A DNA stretch of 64,000 nucleotides, taken from the NCBI GenBank assembly GCA_963808545.1, contig CAWEGB010000007.1, positions 310,001-374,000 of the forward strand, written 5' to 3'. Each line of letters starts with the position of its first letter. Position 1 is the stretch's first letter. Below the pieces are notes generated by a model. The model did no database searches and was not told where the DNA came from. It saw only the letters and a program-made list of their open reading frames with translations. The DNA is from JACVRW01 sp963808545. GTDB taxonomy: Bacteria > Actinomycetota > Thermoleophilia > Solirubrobacterales > Thermoleophilaceae. Position numbers and translations under genes: made by a program. Shown here in pieces: positions 7,291 to 14,994 of the stretch.

Positions 7291-8703
7291 CTACTCCAAC
7301 GTATGCACCTTGAACAGGTTCGTGCCGCCCGCCGATCCGGCCGGCAGCCCGGCCGTGATTCCGATCTTGTCGCCCGGGACGGCGAAGCCGGACTCCAGCG
7401 CGGCCTGGGCACACGCCTCGATCAATCCGAGGGTGTCCATCGGTTCCTCGTGCAGCCGTGGGTGGACTCCCCAGAGGAGGCGGCAGCGGCGAACCACGTC
7501 GCGGCGCGGAGAGAGGGCCAGCACCGGCGCGCGAGGGCGATACGCCGAGATCAGCCGCGCTGTGGCGCCGGTGTTGGTGGGCGAGACCACGCACTTGAGC
7601 CCGAGCTGGTAGACGCCTCCGACCGCCCCAAAGGCGATCGCGTGGTACTGGTTGTTGGCCTGCGGGCCGCGCTCGGCCAGCCAGCGTCCGTAGGGCAGTT
7701 CGCGCTCCGTGGTCTCCGCGATCGAGGCCATCATCTCCACCGCAAGCACTGGGTGCTTTCCTACCGCCGTCTCCTGGGAGAGCATCACGGCGTCGGTGCC
7801 GTCGAAGATGGCGTTGGCCACGTCGGCGACCTCGGCTCGGGTCGGCCGGGTGGAGTGCACCATCGACTCGAGCATCTGGGTGGCGGTGATGGTCGGCTTG
7901 GCCCGGCGCCCGGAGAGCGCCAGCAGGCGCTTCTGCACCAGCGGCACCTCCTCGATCGGCAGCTCGATGCCGAGATCGCCGCGGGCGATCATGATCGCGT
8001 CCGCCGAGTCGATGATCTCCTCGCCGTTCGCGGCCGCCTGAGGCTTCTCGATCTTGGCGATCAGAGGCTTCTCCACGCCGCGCTCGCGCAGGTGCTCGCG
8101 CACCGGATCCAGGTCCTCGCGACGGCGCACGAAGGAGAGCGCGAAGAAGTCGACCCCGATGTCGATGCCGGCGTCGATCAGGGTGATGTCCTCGGCGCTG
8201 ACGGCGGGCAGCGAGACCGTGACGTTGGGCAGGTTCAGTCCTTGGCGCGAGGCCACGCTGCCGCCGACCTCCACGCGGGTCATCACGTCGGTGTCGTCGA
8301 CTCCGTCCACGCGCAGCCGCACCGCTCCGTCGGCGAGGTAGAGCACGTCGCCGGCTTCCACCAGCTCGGAGAAGCCCGGCCACGCCACCGGCAGGCGCCC
8401 CGAGGTCCCCTCCACCGCGTCGGCGGTCAGCACCACGCGTGAGCCGCGAGGCAGCTCCGCCACCCCGCCGGCCACGGGGCCGATGCGGAGCTTGGGTCCC
8501 GGCAGGTCGCCGAGGATCGCCACCTCGCGTCCCACGGCCTCGCTCGCTGCCCGGATCGCGGCGGCGGTCTCGGCGTGGCTCTCCTGTGTCCCGTGCGCAA
8601 AGTTGAGCCGTGCAACGTCCATCCCCGCGGCCACGAGCTGCTCGAGAACGTGCGGCTCAGACGAAGCGGGCCCGATGGTGGCGACGATCTTGGTCGAGCG
8701 CAC
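7291..8703 (-). CDS. pyk: Pyruvate kinase
   Basis: Catalyses phosphoenolpyruvate plus ADP to pyruvate plus ATP, the last step of glycolysis. The 470-residue length is normal. Motifs are STKIVATIGPASS at the N-terminus, the active-site Lys in LIAKIEKPQA, the MIARGDLGIELP metal and phosphate-binding motif, and TATQMLESM. The C-terminal allosteric domain is present and ends KVHTLE. The N-terminal motif supports GTG at 8703. A TATGTT hexamer (8710-8715 on this strand) ends six bases before that GTG, so the mRNA may be leaderless. It stands alone in its local transcription unit. Confidence 0.97.
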   Translation of the reverse strand: MRSTKIVATIGPASSEPHVLEQLVAAGMDVARLNFAHGTQESHAETAAAIRAASEAVGREVAILGDLPGPKLRIGPVAGGVAELPRGSRVVLTADAVEGTSGRLPVAWPGFSELVEAGDVLYLADGAVRLRVDGVDDTDVMTRVEVGGSVASRQGLNLPNVTVSLPAVSAEDITLIDAGIDIGVDFFALSFVRRREDLDPVREHLRERGVEKPLIAKIEKPQAAANGEEIIDSADAIMIARGDLGIELPIEEVPLVQKRLLALSGRRAKPTITATQMLESMVHSTRPTRAEVADVANAIFDGTDAVMLSQETAVGKHPVLAVEMMASIAETTERELPYGRWLAERGPQANNQYHAIAFGAVGGVYQLGLKCVVSPTNTGATARLISAYRPRAPVLALSPRRDVVRRCRLLWGVHPRLHEEPMDTLGLIEACAQAALESGFAVPGDKIGITAGLPAGSAGGTNLFKVHTLE

Positions 8704-9024
8704 GGCCCCAACATACCCGTCGTGACGAGCGTGCCCGCCGCGGTCTCCGGCGCCTTCCCCACTCCGATCGGGAGAAAACGCGGCCGCTCGACGAAAACCC
8801 CGCTCTTAGCGGCAGACAGCCTCGGTTCCGTGTTGACGCTCAGCGCGGGAGCGGCTTTGATGAGCCGCGGCCTAAGGGCTACGGGAGCGGGTGACGGGAG
8901 TGGTGATGGCGCCGGGTCGGAGACCCTCCGCCGGTAGGTTCATCGCTCTGCCTCCCAGACTGCCTCACTCAAGGCCGCCGGGGAACTGCACCGCTGTAGA
9001 CCGCATCAATGCGGGGGAGGTCTG
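8704..9024. other. Intergenic region between divergent pyk and mIHF
   Basis: About 320 bases with no convincing gene. It holds a probable -10 for pyk at its left edge and a candidate sigma-70-type promoter toward mIHF near 8833-8861. The perfect inverted repeat CCGCAT-CA-ATGCGG lies at 9001-9014, and a strong ribosome binding site at 9016-9020. The ~160-base stretch between the promoter and mIHF could be a 5' leader. I could not match it to a known riboswitch. Confidence 0.5.
8833..8861 (+). promoter_or_regulatory. Candidate promoter for mIHF
   Basis: TTGACG (8833-8838) and TTTGAT (8856-8861) are separated by exactly 17 bases and face mIHF. Use of this promoter would give an untranslated leader of about 155 bases. 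A nucleoid protein with a strong promoter, leader and good ribosome binding site would fit high expression. Confidence 0.4.
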
Positions 9025-9456
9025 ATGGCCAAGTTGGCGACGATGGACGCTGGTCAAGAGCAGCATCTGCGGGCATTGGAGTACGCGAACCGCGTACGAC
9101 TTGCTCGTGCGCGAATGAAGCGTCACATCGCAGGAGGCGAGCTCTCCGCTGCGGAGGTCGTCTTGAGCTGTCCCTGGCAGGCCCACAGCATGTCGATCAG
9201 CGACCTGCTGATGAGCCAGAAGCGCTGGGGGAGGACCCGCTGCAGGAGACTGCTCGTCTCCCTCGGCGTTCCCGAGAACAAGCAGGTGGGGACGCTCACG
9301 GAGCGCCAGCGCATGGCGCTCGCCGCGGTGCTGACCGCGAAGAACGCCCCGGCCGGAGATGCGGACGTCGCGCCCGCCACCTCGGCGCCGCGCGAGAGCC
9401 ACGCGCCCTCGAGGGCGCGGGTCGACGCGCGCGAGCGCGCGCTGACGGCCGCCTAG
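9025..9456 (+). CDS. mihF: Integration host factor, actinobacterial type (mIHF-like)
   Basis: A 143-residue nucleoid-associated DNA-binding protein. The core (about residues 15-100) follows the mycobacterial/Streptomyces IHF pattern: basic RVRLARARMKRHIAGGELSA, then AAEVVL, a hydrophobic ISDLLMSQKRWGRTRCRRLL block corresponding to the LPGVGKVRA-type helix-turn region, and LTERQRMAL. The C-terminal ~35 residues form an extra Ala/Arg/Pro-rich tail beyond the usual ~105 residues. A GGAGG ends four bases before the ATG, one of few clear Shine-Dalgarno sites in the window. A palindrome at 9001-9014 directly upstream could be an autoregulatory site. Not homologous to HupA/IhfA. Confidence 0.83.
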   Translation: MAKLATMDAGQEQHLRALEYANRVRLARARMKRHIAGGELSAAEVVLSCPWQAHSMSISDLLMSQKRWGRTRCRRLLVSLGVPENKQVGTLTERQRMALAAVLTAKNAPAGDADVAPATSAPRESHAPSRARVDARERALTAA

Positions 9457-9471
9457 CCGGGACGACAGCGA

Positions 9472-9502
9472 CGGCGGCCGGGCCGCGTGGGCTCGGCCGC
9501 CG
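9472..9502. terminator. GC-rich stem-loop between convergent genes
   Basis: Perfect nine-base inverted repeat (CGGCGGCCG at 9472-9480 and its complement at 9494-9502) with a 13-base loop, placed between the convergent mIHF and VOC genes. There is no T-tract, so termination in either direction is inferred from position and stem strength. Confidence 0.45.
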
Positions 9503-9507
9503 GCGCT

Positions 9508-9978
9508 TCACCCGTGGACCGGACGCCGCCCGAGCTCCTCGAGCGGCTCGTCCGCGGTGAGCCCGGGTCCGAGCGTGGCCAGCTCGAGGATGTGGCCGTC
9601 CGGATCGCGCAGGTAGAGCGATTTGAAGTAGGTGCGATCCATGATCTCGGTGACCGGGATGCCCCTGCCGGCGAGGTACTCGTGCCAGGCGGACAGCTCG
9701 GCCTCGGACTCGACCGACAGGGCCACGTGATGGGTCGACCCGCGCCCCACCGAGCCCTCTTCGAGGTCGGGATACTCCAGGCAGGTGATGAGCGTGCCGG
9801 GCCGCCCCTCCTCGTCACCAAAGAACAGGTGGCGCGCGCCACGGTCGTCCTCGTTGACCGTCTGCTTGACCAGGCGCATGCCCAGCAGGTTGCGGTAGAA
9901 GCCGACCGAGCGCTCGACATCGGCGCAGATGAGGGTCACGTGGTGTATCCCGGAGATCCGCAGCCGCCGCTCGTTCAT
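9508..9978 (-). CDS. VOC superfamily (glyoxalase/dioxygenase-like) protein
   Basis: A 156-residue vicinal-oxygen-chelate protein with two beta-alpha-beta-beta-beta modules. The first starts GIHHVTLICADVERSVGFY and the second THHVALSVESEAEL. Metal ligands are suggested by His in GIHHV, His in THHVAL and Glu in DPDGHILELAT. The NLLGMRLVKQTVNEDD segment is typical of ring-cleaving dioxygenase/MhqO-like members. The reaction is not predictable. It is the last gene of the long minus-strand run that begins with the Mce operon, but 12 bp separates it from the membrane gene upstream, so shared expression is uncertain. Confidence 0.88.
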   Translation of the reverse strand: MNERRLRISGIHHVTLICADVERSVGFYRNLLGMRLVKQTVNEDDRGARHLFFGDEEGRPGTLITCLEYPDLEEGSVGRGSTHHVALSVESEAELSAWHEYLAGRGIPVTEIMDRTYFKSLYLRDPDGHILELATLGPGLTADEPLEELGRRPVHG

Positions 9979-9990
9979 CGCGGCCGCACG

Positions 9991-10500
9991 CTACCTGAAC
10001 GAGAGACCGCCCGAGCGCCGCTTGAACAGCTCGCGCATGCCGTAGAACGTGACGCCGAACACGGCGACCCCGAGCACCGTGAGCACCCACACCTGCACCG
10101 GGCCGAGCCCGAGCGCGACCACCGTGACCACCACGAACGCGGCCACTCCGGCGAGCAGGCTCGAGTGTGAGCGAAAGCCCGCGAGGTGCTCCCTCAGAGC
10201 CAGCTCGCCCCCTCCGAGCGAGGCGATCACCAGACCGGCGAGCAACCGCTCCTCGCCCGAGTCGCCGCTCAGAGCGCCCCACACGATCAGGCCGATCCCG
10301 AGCAGGATCACGAGCTCCGACAGCGGAAAGCGACCCCAGGGCGGCAGGGGCCTGTCGGCGGCCGACGGCCGCCCGGGCCGCGGCGCGCGCCGCGACGGCG
10401 GAGCCACCTGCGCCGCCTGCTCCTGCCGCCGTTCGCGGCGTGCGGCGTCGCGTTCCGCGCGCGTGGTGTCTCCCCCGCGCTTGCGGCTCCTCCGGCCCAT
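9991..10500 (-). CDS. Hypothetical membrane protein with basic N-terminus
   Basis: 169 residues. The first ~50 are Arg/Ala-rich and probably disordered (starting MGRRSRKRGGD). About four hydrophobic segments follow at roughly residues 60-80, 85-100, 112-130 and 132-155, with a short basic tail. No family recognised. ATG at 10500 directly abuts the stop of the preceding gene at 10501, so the two are likely translated from one transcript. Composition matches neighbouring genes. Confidence 0.65.
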   Translation of the reverse strand: MGRRSRKRGGDTTRAERDAARRERRQEQAAQVAPPSRRAPRPGRPSAADRPLPPWGRFPLSELVILLGIGLIVWGALSGDSGEERLLAGLVIASLGGGELALREHLAGFRSHSSLLAGVAAFVVVTVVALGLGPVQVWVLTVLGVAVFGVTFYGMRELFKRRSGGLSFR

Positions 10501-10971
10501 TCAGGTGGCTAACGGACAGCCGGAGGAGATCACGACCCGCCACCAGTTCAGGAACATCCCGATCAGGCCGTAGCGCGGCCGGACGTGCCAGTGCCGGCAG
10601 CCCGGCTCGCCGATGTCCTCGCTAGAGACGTGGGCCCAGTGGTGAGCCTCCGGCTCCAGCGACATCTCCTCGATCAGCCGCCGGTTCTGCTCCTCCACGT
10701 AGGTGCGGTCCGACAGCGCCCGGCGGGCGTGTGAGGTGCGGGCGGCGAGGTCGTCGCGCAGCTCCTCGAGCTCGGCCAGCGACAGCAGGCGAGGCCCGCC
10801 CCGGCCGGGCACGTCCCACTCGAAGTTCTTTCGCGGCCAGGTGGAGCAGAACAGGCCGCTGAGCTCCGTCTCGAGTCGCGCGATCTGATCCAGGAGCGTG
10901 CGGCGGGCGGCGCGCTCGTCCGGGATCGCGGGTGCGAGCGGGCCGACTCCTCTGTCGAGAACGTCAGGCAC
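10501..10971 (-). CDS. Conserved-looking hypothetical protein
   Basis: 156 residues, soluble, with a helical and probably coiled-coil section (about residues 20-105, ERAARRTLLDQIARLETELS and later LEELRDDLAARTSHARRAL). A C-terminal Trp/His/Cys-rich segment (EPGCRHWHVRPRYG, then FLNWWRVVISSGCPLA) follows. The two terminal Cys and clustered His could bind metal, but no family is recognised. It lies between the B3/B4 gene (29 bp upstream) and the membrane protein abutting it downstream, all on the same strand. Confidence 0.65.
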   Translation of the reverse strand: MPDVLDRGVGPLAPAIPDERAARRTLLDQIARLETELSGLFCSTWPRKNFEWDVPGRGGPRLLSLAELEELRDDLAARTSHARRALSDRTYVEEQNRRLIEEMSLEPEAHHWAHVSSEDIGEPGCRHWHVRPRYGLIGMFLNWWRVVISSGCPLAT

Positions 10972-11000
10972 GACTCCGCTCAGTCTAGACCCTGCGGGGC

Positions 11001-11648
11001 TCAGGACCCCAGGCTGAGCACGTCGGCGGCCAGCCAGAGGGCCTCCTCGGAGGCGATGCGCGGCACTCCCTTGACCTGGAGCGCGCAGAGGATCATCCAG
11101 GCGCAGGCCGGGGTGACGCCGGCGTCCTCGGCCACCTCACCCAGCACCACGGCCAGCGGGCGTGTGGAGTCCGCCACGACGATCTGGCGGACCGACAGCG
11201 GCCGAACCGGGCCGAGCGTCTCCCCCGGCCGCGACAGCCTCAGCCCAAGCTCGCCCTCCACCCGGTCGCCGTCGAGGGCGATCACCGGTACCCCGGTCTC
11301 GGCGATGGCGATGGTGAGGGCGTCGTCGAGGATGTTCTCGCTCTTCAGGCCTCCGTGGCGCAGGCGCTCGAGCGCGATGGCCTCCACCGGAGTCCGGTCG
11401 GTGTCGGGATCGATCCCCACCTGACGCGAGAAGACGCGGTAGGCCCACGGCACCGAGTCCTGGCGCATGTGGATGACCCGGCCCCCGGTGTAGCGGTTGG
11501 CCAGCGCCTGCAGCCGCTCCTTCACGTCGGGGGGTGAGCGGCCGGGTCGGGCGTGTACGGCGGCGTGCACGAGGCGCAGCTCGGGGAACTCCTCGCTCAG
11601 CTCCGATTCGATCCAGCCGTCGTGCAGGTGGAGCTCCGGACCGCTCAC
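11001..11648 (-). CDS. B3/B4 tRNA-binding-domain protein (possible trans-editing factor)
   Basis: A 215-residue stand-alone protein resembling the B3/B4 domain of the phenylalanyl-tRNA synthetase beta subunit, which hydrolyses mischarged tRNA. The characteristic block is PWAYRVFSRQVGIDPDTDRTP followed by EAIALERLRHGG and NILDDALTIAIAETGVPV. Stand-alone B3/B4 proteins are thought to clear misacylated tRNA or act on related substrates. Its GTG start overlaps the stop of the thioredoxin-fold gene upstream by four bases (GTGA), tying it to the tail of the Mce/MMPL operon, an unexpected partner. Confidence 0.75.
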   Translation of the reverse strand: MSGPELHLHDGWIESELSEEFPELRLVHAAVHARPGRSPPDVKERLQALANRYTGGRVIHMRQDSVPWAYRVFSRQVGIDPDTDRTPVEAIALERLRHGGLKSENILDDALTIAIAETGVPVIALDGDRVEGELGLRLSRPGETLGPVRPLSVRQIVVADSTRPLAVVLGEVAEDAGVTPACAWMILCALQVKGVPRIASEEALWLAADVLSLGS

Positions 11649-12361
11649 TGCAGCCGCTGTGCCCGCCGTCTGAGTTGAGCTTCCGTGAGGTTGCCCAGCT
11701 CCACGTCGGCCACCTTTCCGCCGCGACGGGCGAAGATGGTCGTGGGGCAGACGCCGATGCCGTAGAGGTTCGACAGCTGACCGTCTCGGTCGAGCGCCAC
11801 CGGCTGAGTCCAGTCGCGTGCCCGGACCAGCCGGCCGATCTCGTCCTGAGACTTGTCGCGCGAGAAGAACACCGTGGCGAACTCCACTCCGGGAACATCA
11901 TTCCTGACGCGCTCCACCCGGTCCACCTGCGGGTAGCAGTCGGCACCCCGATCGAAGATGAAGGTCAGCACGAGCGGCCGCCGCCGAAGCTCGCAGAGGT
12001 TGACCACGTCACGGGTCAGGACATCGCACGCCGGGACTCGCCCAGAACCCTCGGGGCACGGTTGCCGCTGGCACAGGTTCACGTCACCGGTCAGGTTGCC
12101 GACCGCGGACGGGGCGGCGAAGTCCTTGAGCTGCGTGCCGCGCTCGGGACCGAACAGAGACTCGCCGCTGTTGGGGAGCGTCTGGACGAACAGGAGCACG
12201 CTCAGGATCATCACGAAGAGGATCCCCACCGCCCAGGCGTATTTGTTGGCGCTGCGCGGCGCCTTGGGGGGCCGCGTCTGCCCGGGCGCCGGGCCGCCAC
12301 CGTTCTCCTCGGCCGGGCGGTCGCGCTCGCGGCCCAGGTCCCCGAAGCGGTCTTCGCTCAC
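11645..12361 (-). CDS. Membrane-anchored thioredoxin-fold (TlpA/SCO-like) protein
   Basis: 238 residues. A cytoplasmic disordered N-terminus (~45 residues) is followed by one membrane anchor (about 45-65, WAVGILFVMILSVLLFVQTL) and an extracytoplasmic thioredoxin-like domain. PLVLTFIFDRGADCYPQVDRV sits where the redox helix should be, and a late cis-Pro-type segment reads GVCPTTIFARRGGKV. The canonical CxxC is absent; single Cys at the helix and another before the cis-Pro make it atypical. Two further Cys pairs lie in a linker (NLCQRQPC and ACDVLTRDVVNLC). The GTG at 12361 overlaps the MMPL stop by four bases. It may handle cysteines or copper for the envelope complex; this is inference. Confidence 0.72.
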   Translation of the reverse strand: MSEDRFGDLGRERDRPAEENGGGPAPGQTRPPKAPRSANKYAWAVGILFVMILSVLLFVQTLPNSGESLFGPERGTQLKDFAAPSAVGNLTGDVNLCQRQPCPEGSGRVPACDVLTRDVVNLCELRRRPLVLTFIFDRGADCYPQVDRVERVRNDVPGVEFATVFFSRDKSQDEIGRLVRARDWTQPVALDRDGQLSNLYGIGVCPTTIFARRGGKVADVELGNLTEAQLRRRAQRLQ

Positions 12362-14973
12362 GACGAATCCGCCTGGGCGCGCCGCGACCGAAGGGCCAGC
12401 AGGTCGCGTACCCGGAACGGTCCGTGCTGCTCGGCCCAGACGAGCGCCGCGGGCAGCACAACCATCACGCCCACCAGCGACACGCTCAGGTCGACCACGG
12501 TGACGATGCCGAAGTCGCGCAGCATCCGGATGTCCGAGGCGATCAGCGCCGCGAAGCCCGCCGTCGCGGTGGCGCCGGAGGCCAGCACCGCCGCGCCGGT
12601 GGAGGCGTAGGTCAACTCGATGGCCCGGGCCGGGCCCGCGCCGGCTTCGCGCTCCTGGCGGTAGCGCGCCGAGAGCAGGATGCTGAACTCGGTCGAGATC
12701 GCGATCACCAGCGCGCCCAGTGCCACCGACATCGGGTTGAGGTCCACCTCGAGCGGTCCGGGCAGCAGGCCGAGCACGAACAGGATCAGCGCCGACCAGC
12801 CGGTGGCGAGAGCGATCGGGATGAGGGGCACGGCCGCCTCCCGCGCCGAGCGCCGCACCACGAACAGCACCGCGAACACCCCGAGGAGAGCGGCGACCAG
12901 GGTCAGTGCGCGCCGCCACGGCGATGAGAGCGCGCCGTTGGCCTCGGCCGCCAGCACGGGAAGGCCCACCACCGCGGCCTCGACTCCGGCCGGGGGGTCG
13001 AGGCGGCGCTTGATGTCGTCCACCACCTGCTTCTGCCGGGCCAGGGACATGAGGCGAATGCCGAAGGCGAGATTGGCGGTACGGCGGTCCGCCGTGACCA
13101 CGCCCTGTGAGAAGTAGGCGGGCACGGTGTCGAGCAGGCGGCGGACCGACGCGCGGTCGGTGCCGCCGGTGAACAGGTCGGGGAGCGAAAGGGCCGGGCA
13201 CAGCTCCGGCGGGTTGCGCTCCTGGCCGCAGCGTCGTCCCTCCCGGTACCCGTGCTCCCGCAGCACGCGGTCCTGGAAGCGCGTCATCCACGCGATCACC
13301 TCGGGCTCGGTGATGTCGTCGGCGCGGACGGTCACGTCGATCTCGCCGGCCACGCCGGTCTCCTCCTGGAGCTCGTTCACGTCACGGAGGGCCTGCAGGT
13401 CCCGGGGCACGAGCTCACGGACGTCCGAGACCACCTCGCTCTGGGTATCGAGAGCGATTCCCACCACGGCCACCACCAGCCCCACGGCCAGCACGCGCCG
13501 GGGATGGGCGAGCGCCAGGCCCAGGGTGCGCCAGGCGCGGTTGGCCAGCCATTCGGAGACCGGGTTGAACCGGGGCTCCGCGGGGGCCGAGGCCCGGGGC
13601 GGGGGCGCGGGACCGCCGTGAAAGCGGGTCAGGGCCGCGAAGCCGGCACAGACCGCGCACACCAGGGCGAGCGCGATCCCCACCACGATCAGCACCCCGA
13701 AGCCCCGCACCATGGGCACGGGTGAGAGCAGCAGCACGAGGAAGCCCACCGCGGTGGCCACACCCGCGGTGAGGATCGTCGGCCCGCCGGCCGTCGCGGC
13801 AGCCGCGGCCGGCTCCCGCTCGCCCGCCGCCTGAGCCTCGTCGAAGCGGGCCTGGAATTGGATGGCGTAGTCCACGGCCAGGCCGATCAGCACCGGGAGC
13901 ACCGCGATCGAGGCCATGGTCAGGTCACCGCCCAGCAGGGACAGCCCACCGAAGGTCATCGCCGCGGCGGCCAGCGCCAGGGCCAGCGGCAGGAGCCGTA
14001 GCCGCGAGCGGAAGACGAGCGCCAGCGTGGCCCCCATGAGGAGCACGGCGGCGGCCAGCAGGACGAAGATCGAGTCCTGCACCGCGTCGGCGAGTCCCTC
14101 GGTGACCACCGGCACCCCGGTGACGATGTAGCGGGCACCCTCGCGCGGCCGGAAGGCCTTCTGCGCGGCGGCCTCCTCGATCAGCGCGATCGCGCGGGTG
14201 CGCTCGCTCTCCGAGAGCCCGGGACGCATGCGGATCTGGATGAGCGCGGCGTTGCGCGACGGGAACAGGTACGCGAAGCGTGACTTGGGCGTGCCGGCCT
14301 GGAGCGCGCCGGAGTCGAACACCAGGGTCGAGACGAAGTTCGGATCGTTGATGCGCGGGATGTCGGTGAGCCCGTAGCGCAGTCCCAGCTGAAGAACCTG
14401 CTGGAGGAACTGGGCTTCCACCGCCTGGCGGGCCGCCGCGGCGAGGCGGCGCTGTTCGGCCGGGGGATCGCCGCGTCTCGCCGACAGGCGCCGCGCCGCC
14501 CGGGCCGCCCGGTCGGCCTGGGCCCCGCTGGCTCGCTGCCGGGCGGTGAACTGGTCGGCGATCTGCACGGCCGCGGTGTTGATGAAGGTGCCAGGTCCGT
14601 ACACCGCTTTGGCCGGCTTGAGCGCGGCCAGCTCGCGGCACACCGCCGGCAGCTCCTTGAGCCCGCGCTCGGGCGCGTTGCCCGACAGGCAGCCCTCGAG
14701 CGCCAGCACCCGCGACAGGTCTTCGGTGAGGACGGTGCGCGAGAGCTCGCCCTGGACCATCACCAGCACGGCGTCGTCGCCGAAGTCCTGCTTGAAGCGC
14801 TCATTGGCCCGGTAGCTCTCGGAGCCGGGATCGACCAGTGTGCTGGTGGCGGCGCTCGGCTCCAGGCGCAGCGCCAGCGCCGCCCCGCCGAGCGCCAGGA
14901 CGGCCGTGAGCACCAATACGAGCAGCGGCCGGCGCGTGACCCCGCGCACCACCCATCCGAGCAGATCCCTCAC
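12358..14973 (-). CDS. MMPL/RND-superfamily lipid exporter
   Basis: An 871-residue RND-type transporter made of two repeats, each one membrane helix, a large periplasmic loop and a five-helix bundle. The first starts RRPLLVLVLTAVLAL; its bundle includes VLPVLIGLAVDYAIQFQARF with the conserved Asp-Tyr of proton-driven RND proteins. The second bundle has VALGALVIAISTEFSILLSARY, where the matching Asp is replaced by Thr-Glu. Family members move lipids across or out of the cytoplasmic membrane (mycobacterial MmpL, hopanoid HpnN). It begins 21 bp after the last MCE gene and overlaps the next gene, so it is probably a working partner of the Mce importer or its counter-transporter. Confidence 0.88.
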   Translation of the reverse strand: MRDLLGWVVRGVTRRPLLVLVLTAVLALGGAALALRLEPSAATSTLVDPGSESYRANERFKQDFGDDAVLVMVQGELSRTVLTEDLSRVLALEGCLSGNAPERGLKELPAVCRELAALKPAKAVYGPGTFINTAAVQIADQFTARQRASGAQADRAARAARRLSARRGDPPAEQRRLAAAARQAVEAQFLQQVLQLGLRYGLTDIPRINDPNFVSTLVFDSGALQAGTPKSRFAYLFPSRNAALIQIRMRPGLSESERTRAIALIEEAAAQKAFRPREGARYIVTGVPVVTEGLADAVQDSIFVLLAAAVLLMGATLALVFRSRLRLLPLALALAAAAMTFGGLSLLGGDLTMASIAVLPVLIGLAVDYAIQFQARFDEAQAAGEREPAAAAATAGGPTILTAGVATAVGFLVLLLSPVPMVRGFGVLIVVGIALALVCAVCAGFAALTRFHGGPAPPPRASAPAEPRFNPVSEWLANRAWRTLGLALAHPRRVLAVGLVVAVVGIALDTQSEVVSDVRELVPRDLQALRDVNELQEETGVAGEIDVTVRADDITEPEVIAWMTRFQDRVLREHGYREGRRCGQERNPPELCPALSLPDLFTGGTDRASVRRLLDTVPAYFSQGVVTADRRTANLAFGIRLMSLARQKQVVDDIKRRLDPPAGVEAAVVGLPVLAAEANGALSSPWRRALTLVAALLGVFAVLFVVRRSAREAAVPLIPIALATGWSALILFVLGLLPGPLEVDLNPMSVALGALVIAISTEFSILLSARYRQEREAGAGPARAIELTYASTGAAVLASGATATAGFAALIASDIRMLRDFGIVTVVDLSVSLVGVMVVLPAALVWAEQHGPFRVRDLLALRSRRAQADSS

Positions 14974-14994
14974 GTGACTCAGCTTAGGTAGTGG

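Noticed and set aside
8704..9024. Riboswitch between pyk and mIHF
   Set aside because: I looked for glycine, ydaO-type and SAM-type patterns and found no convincing conserved core.
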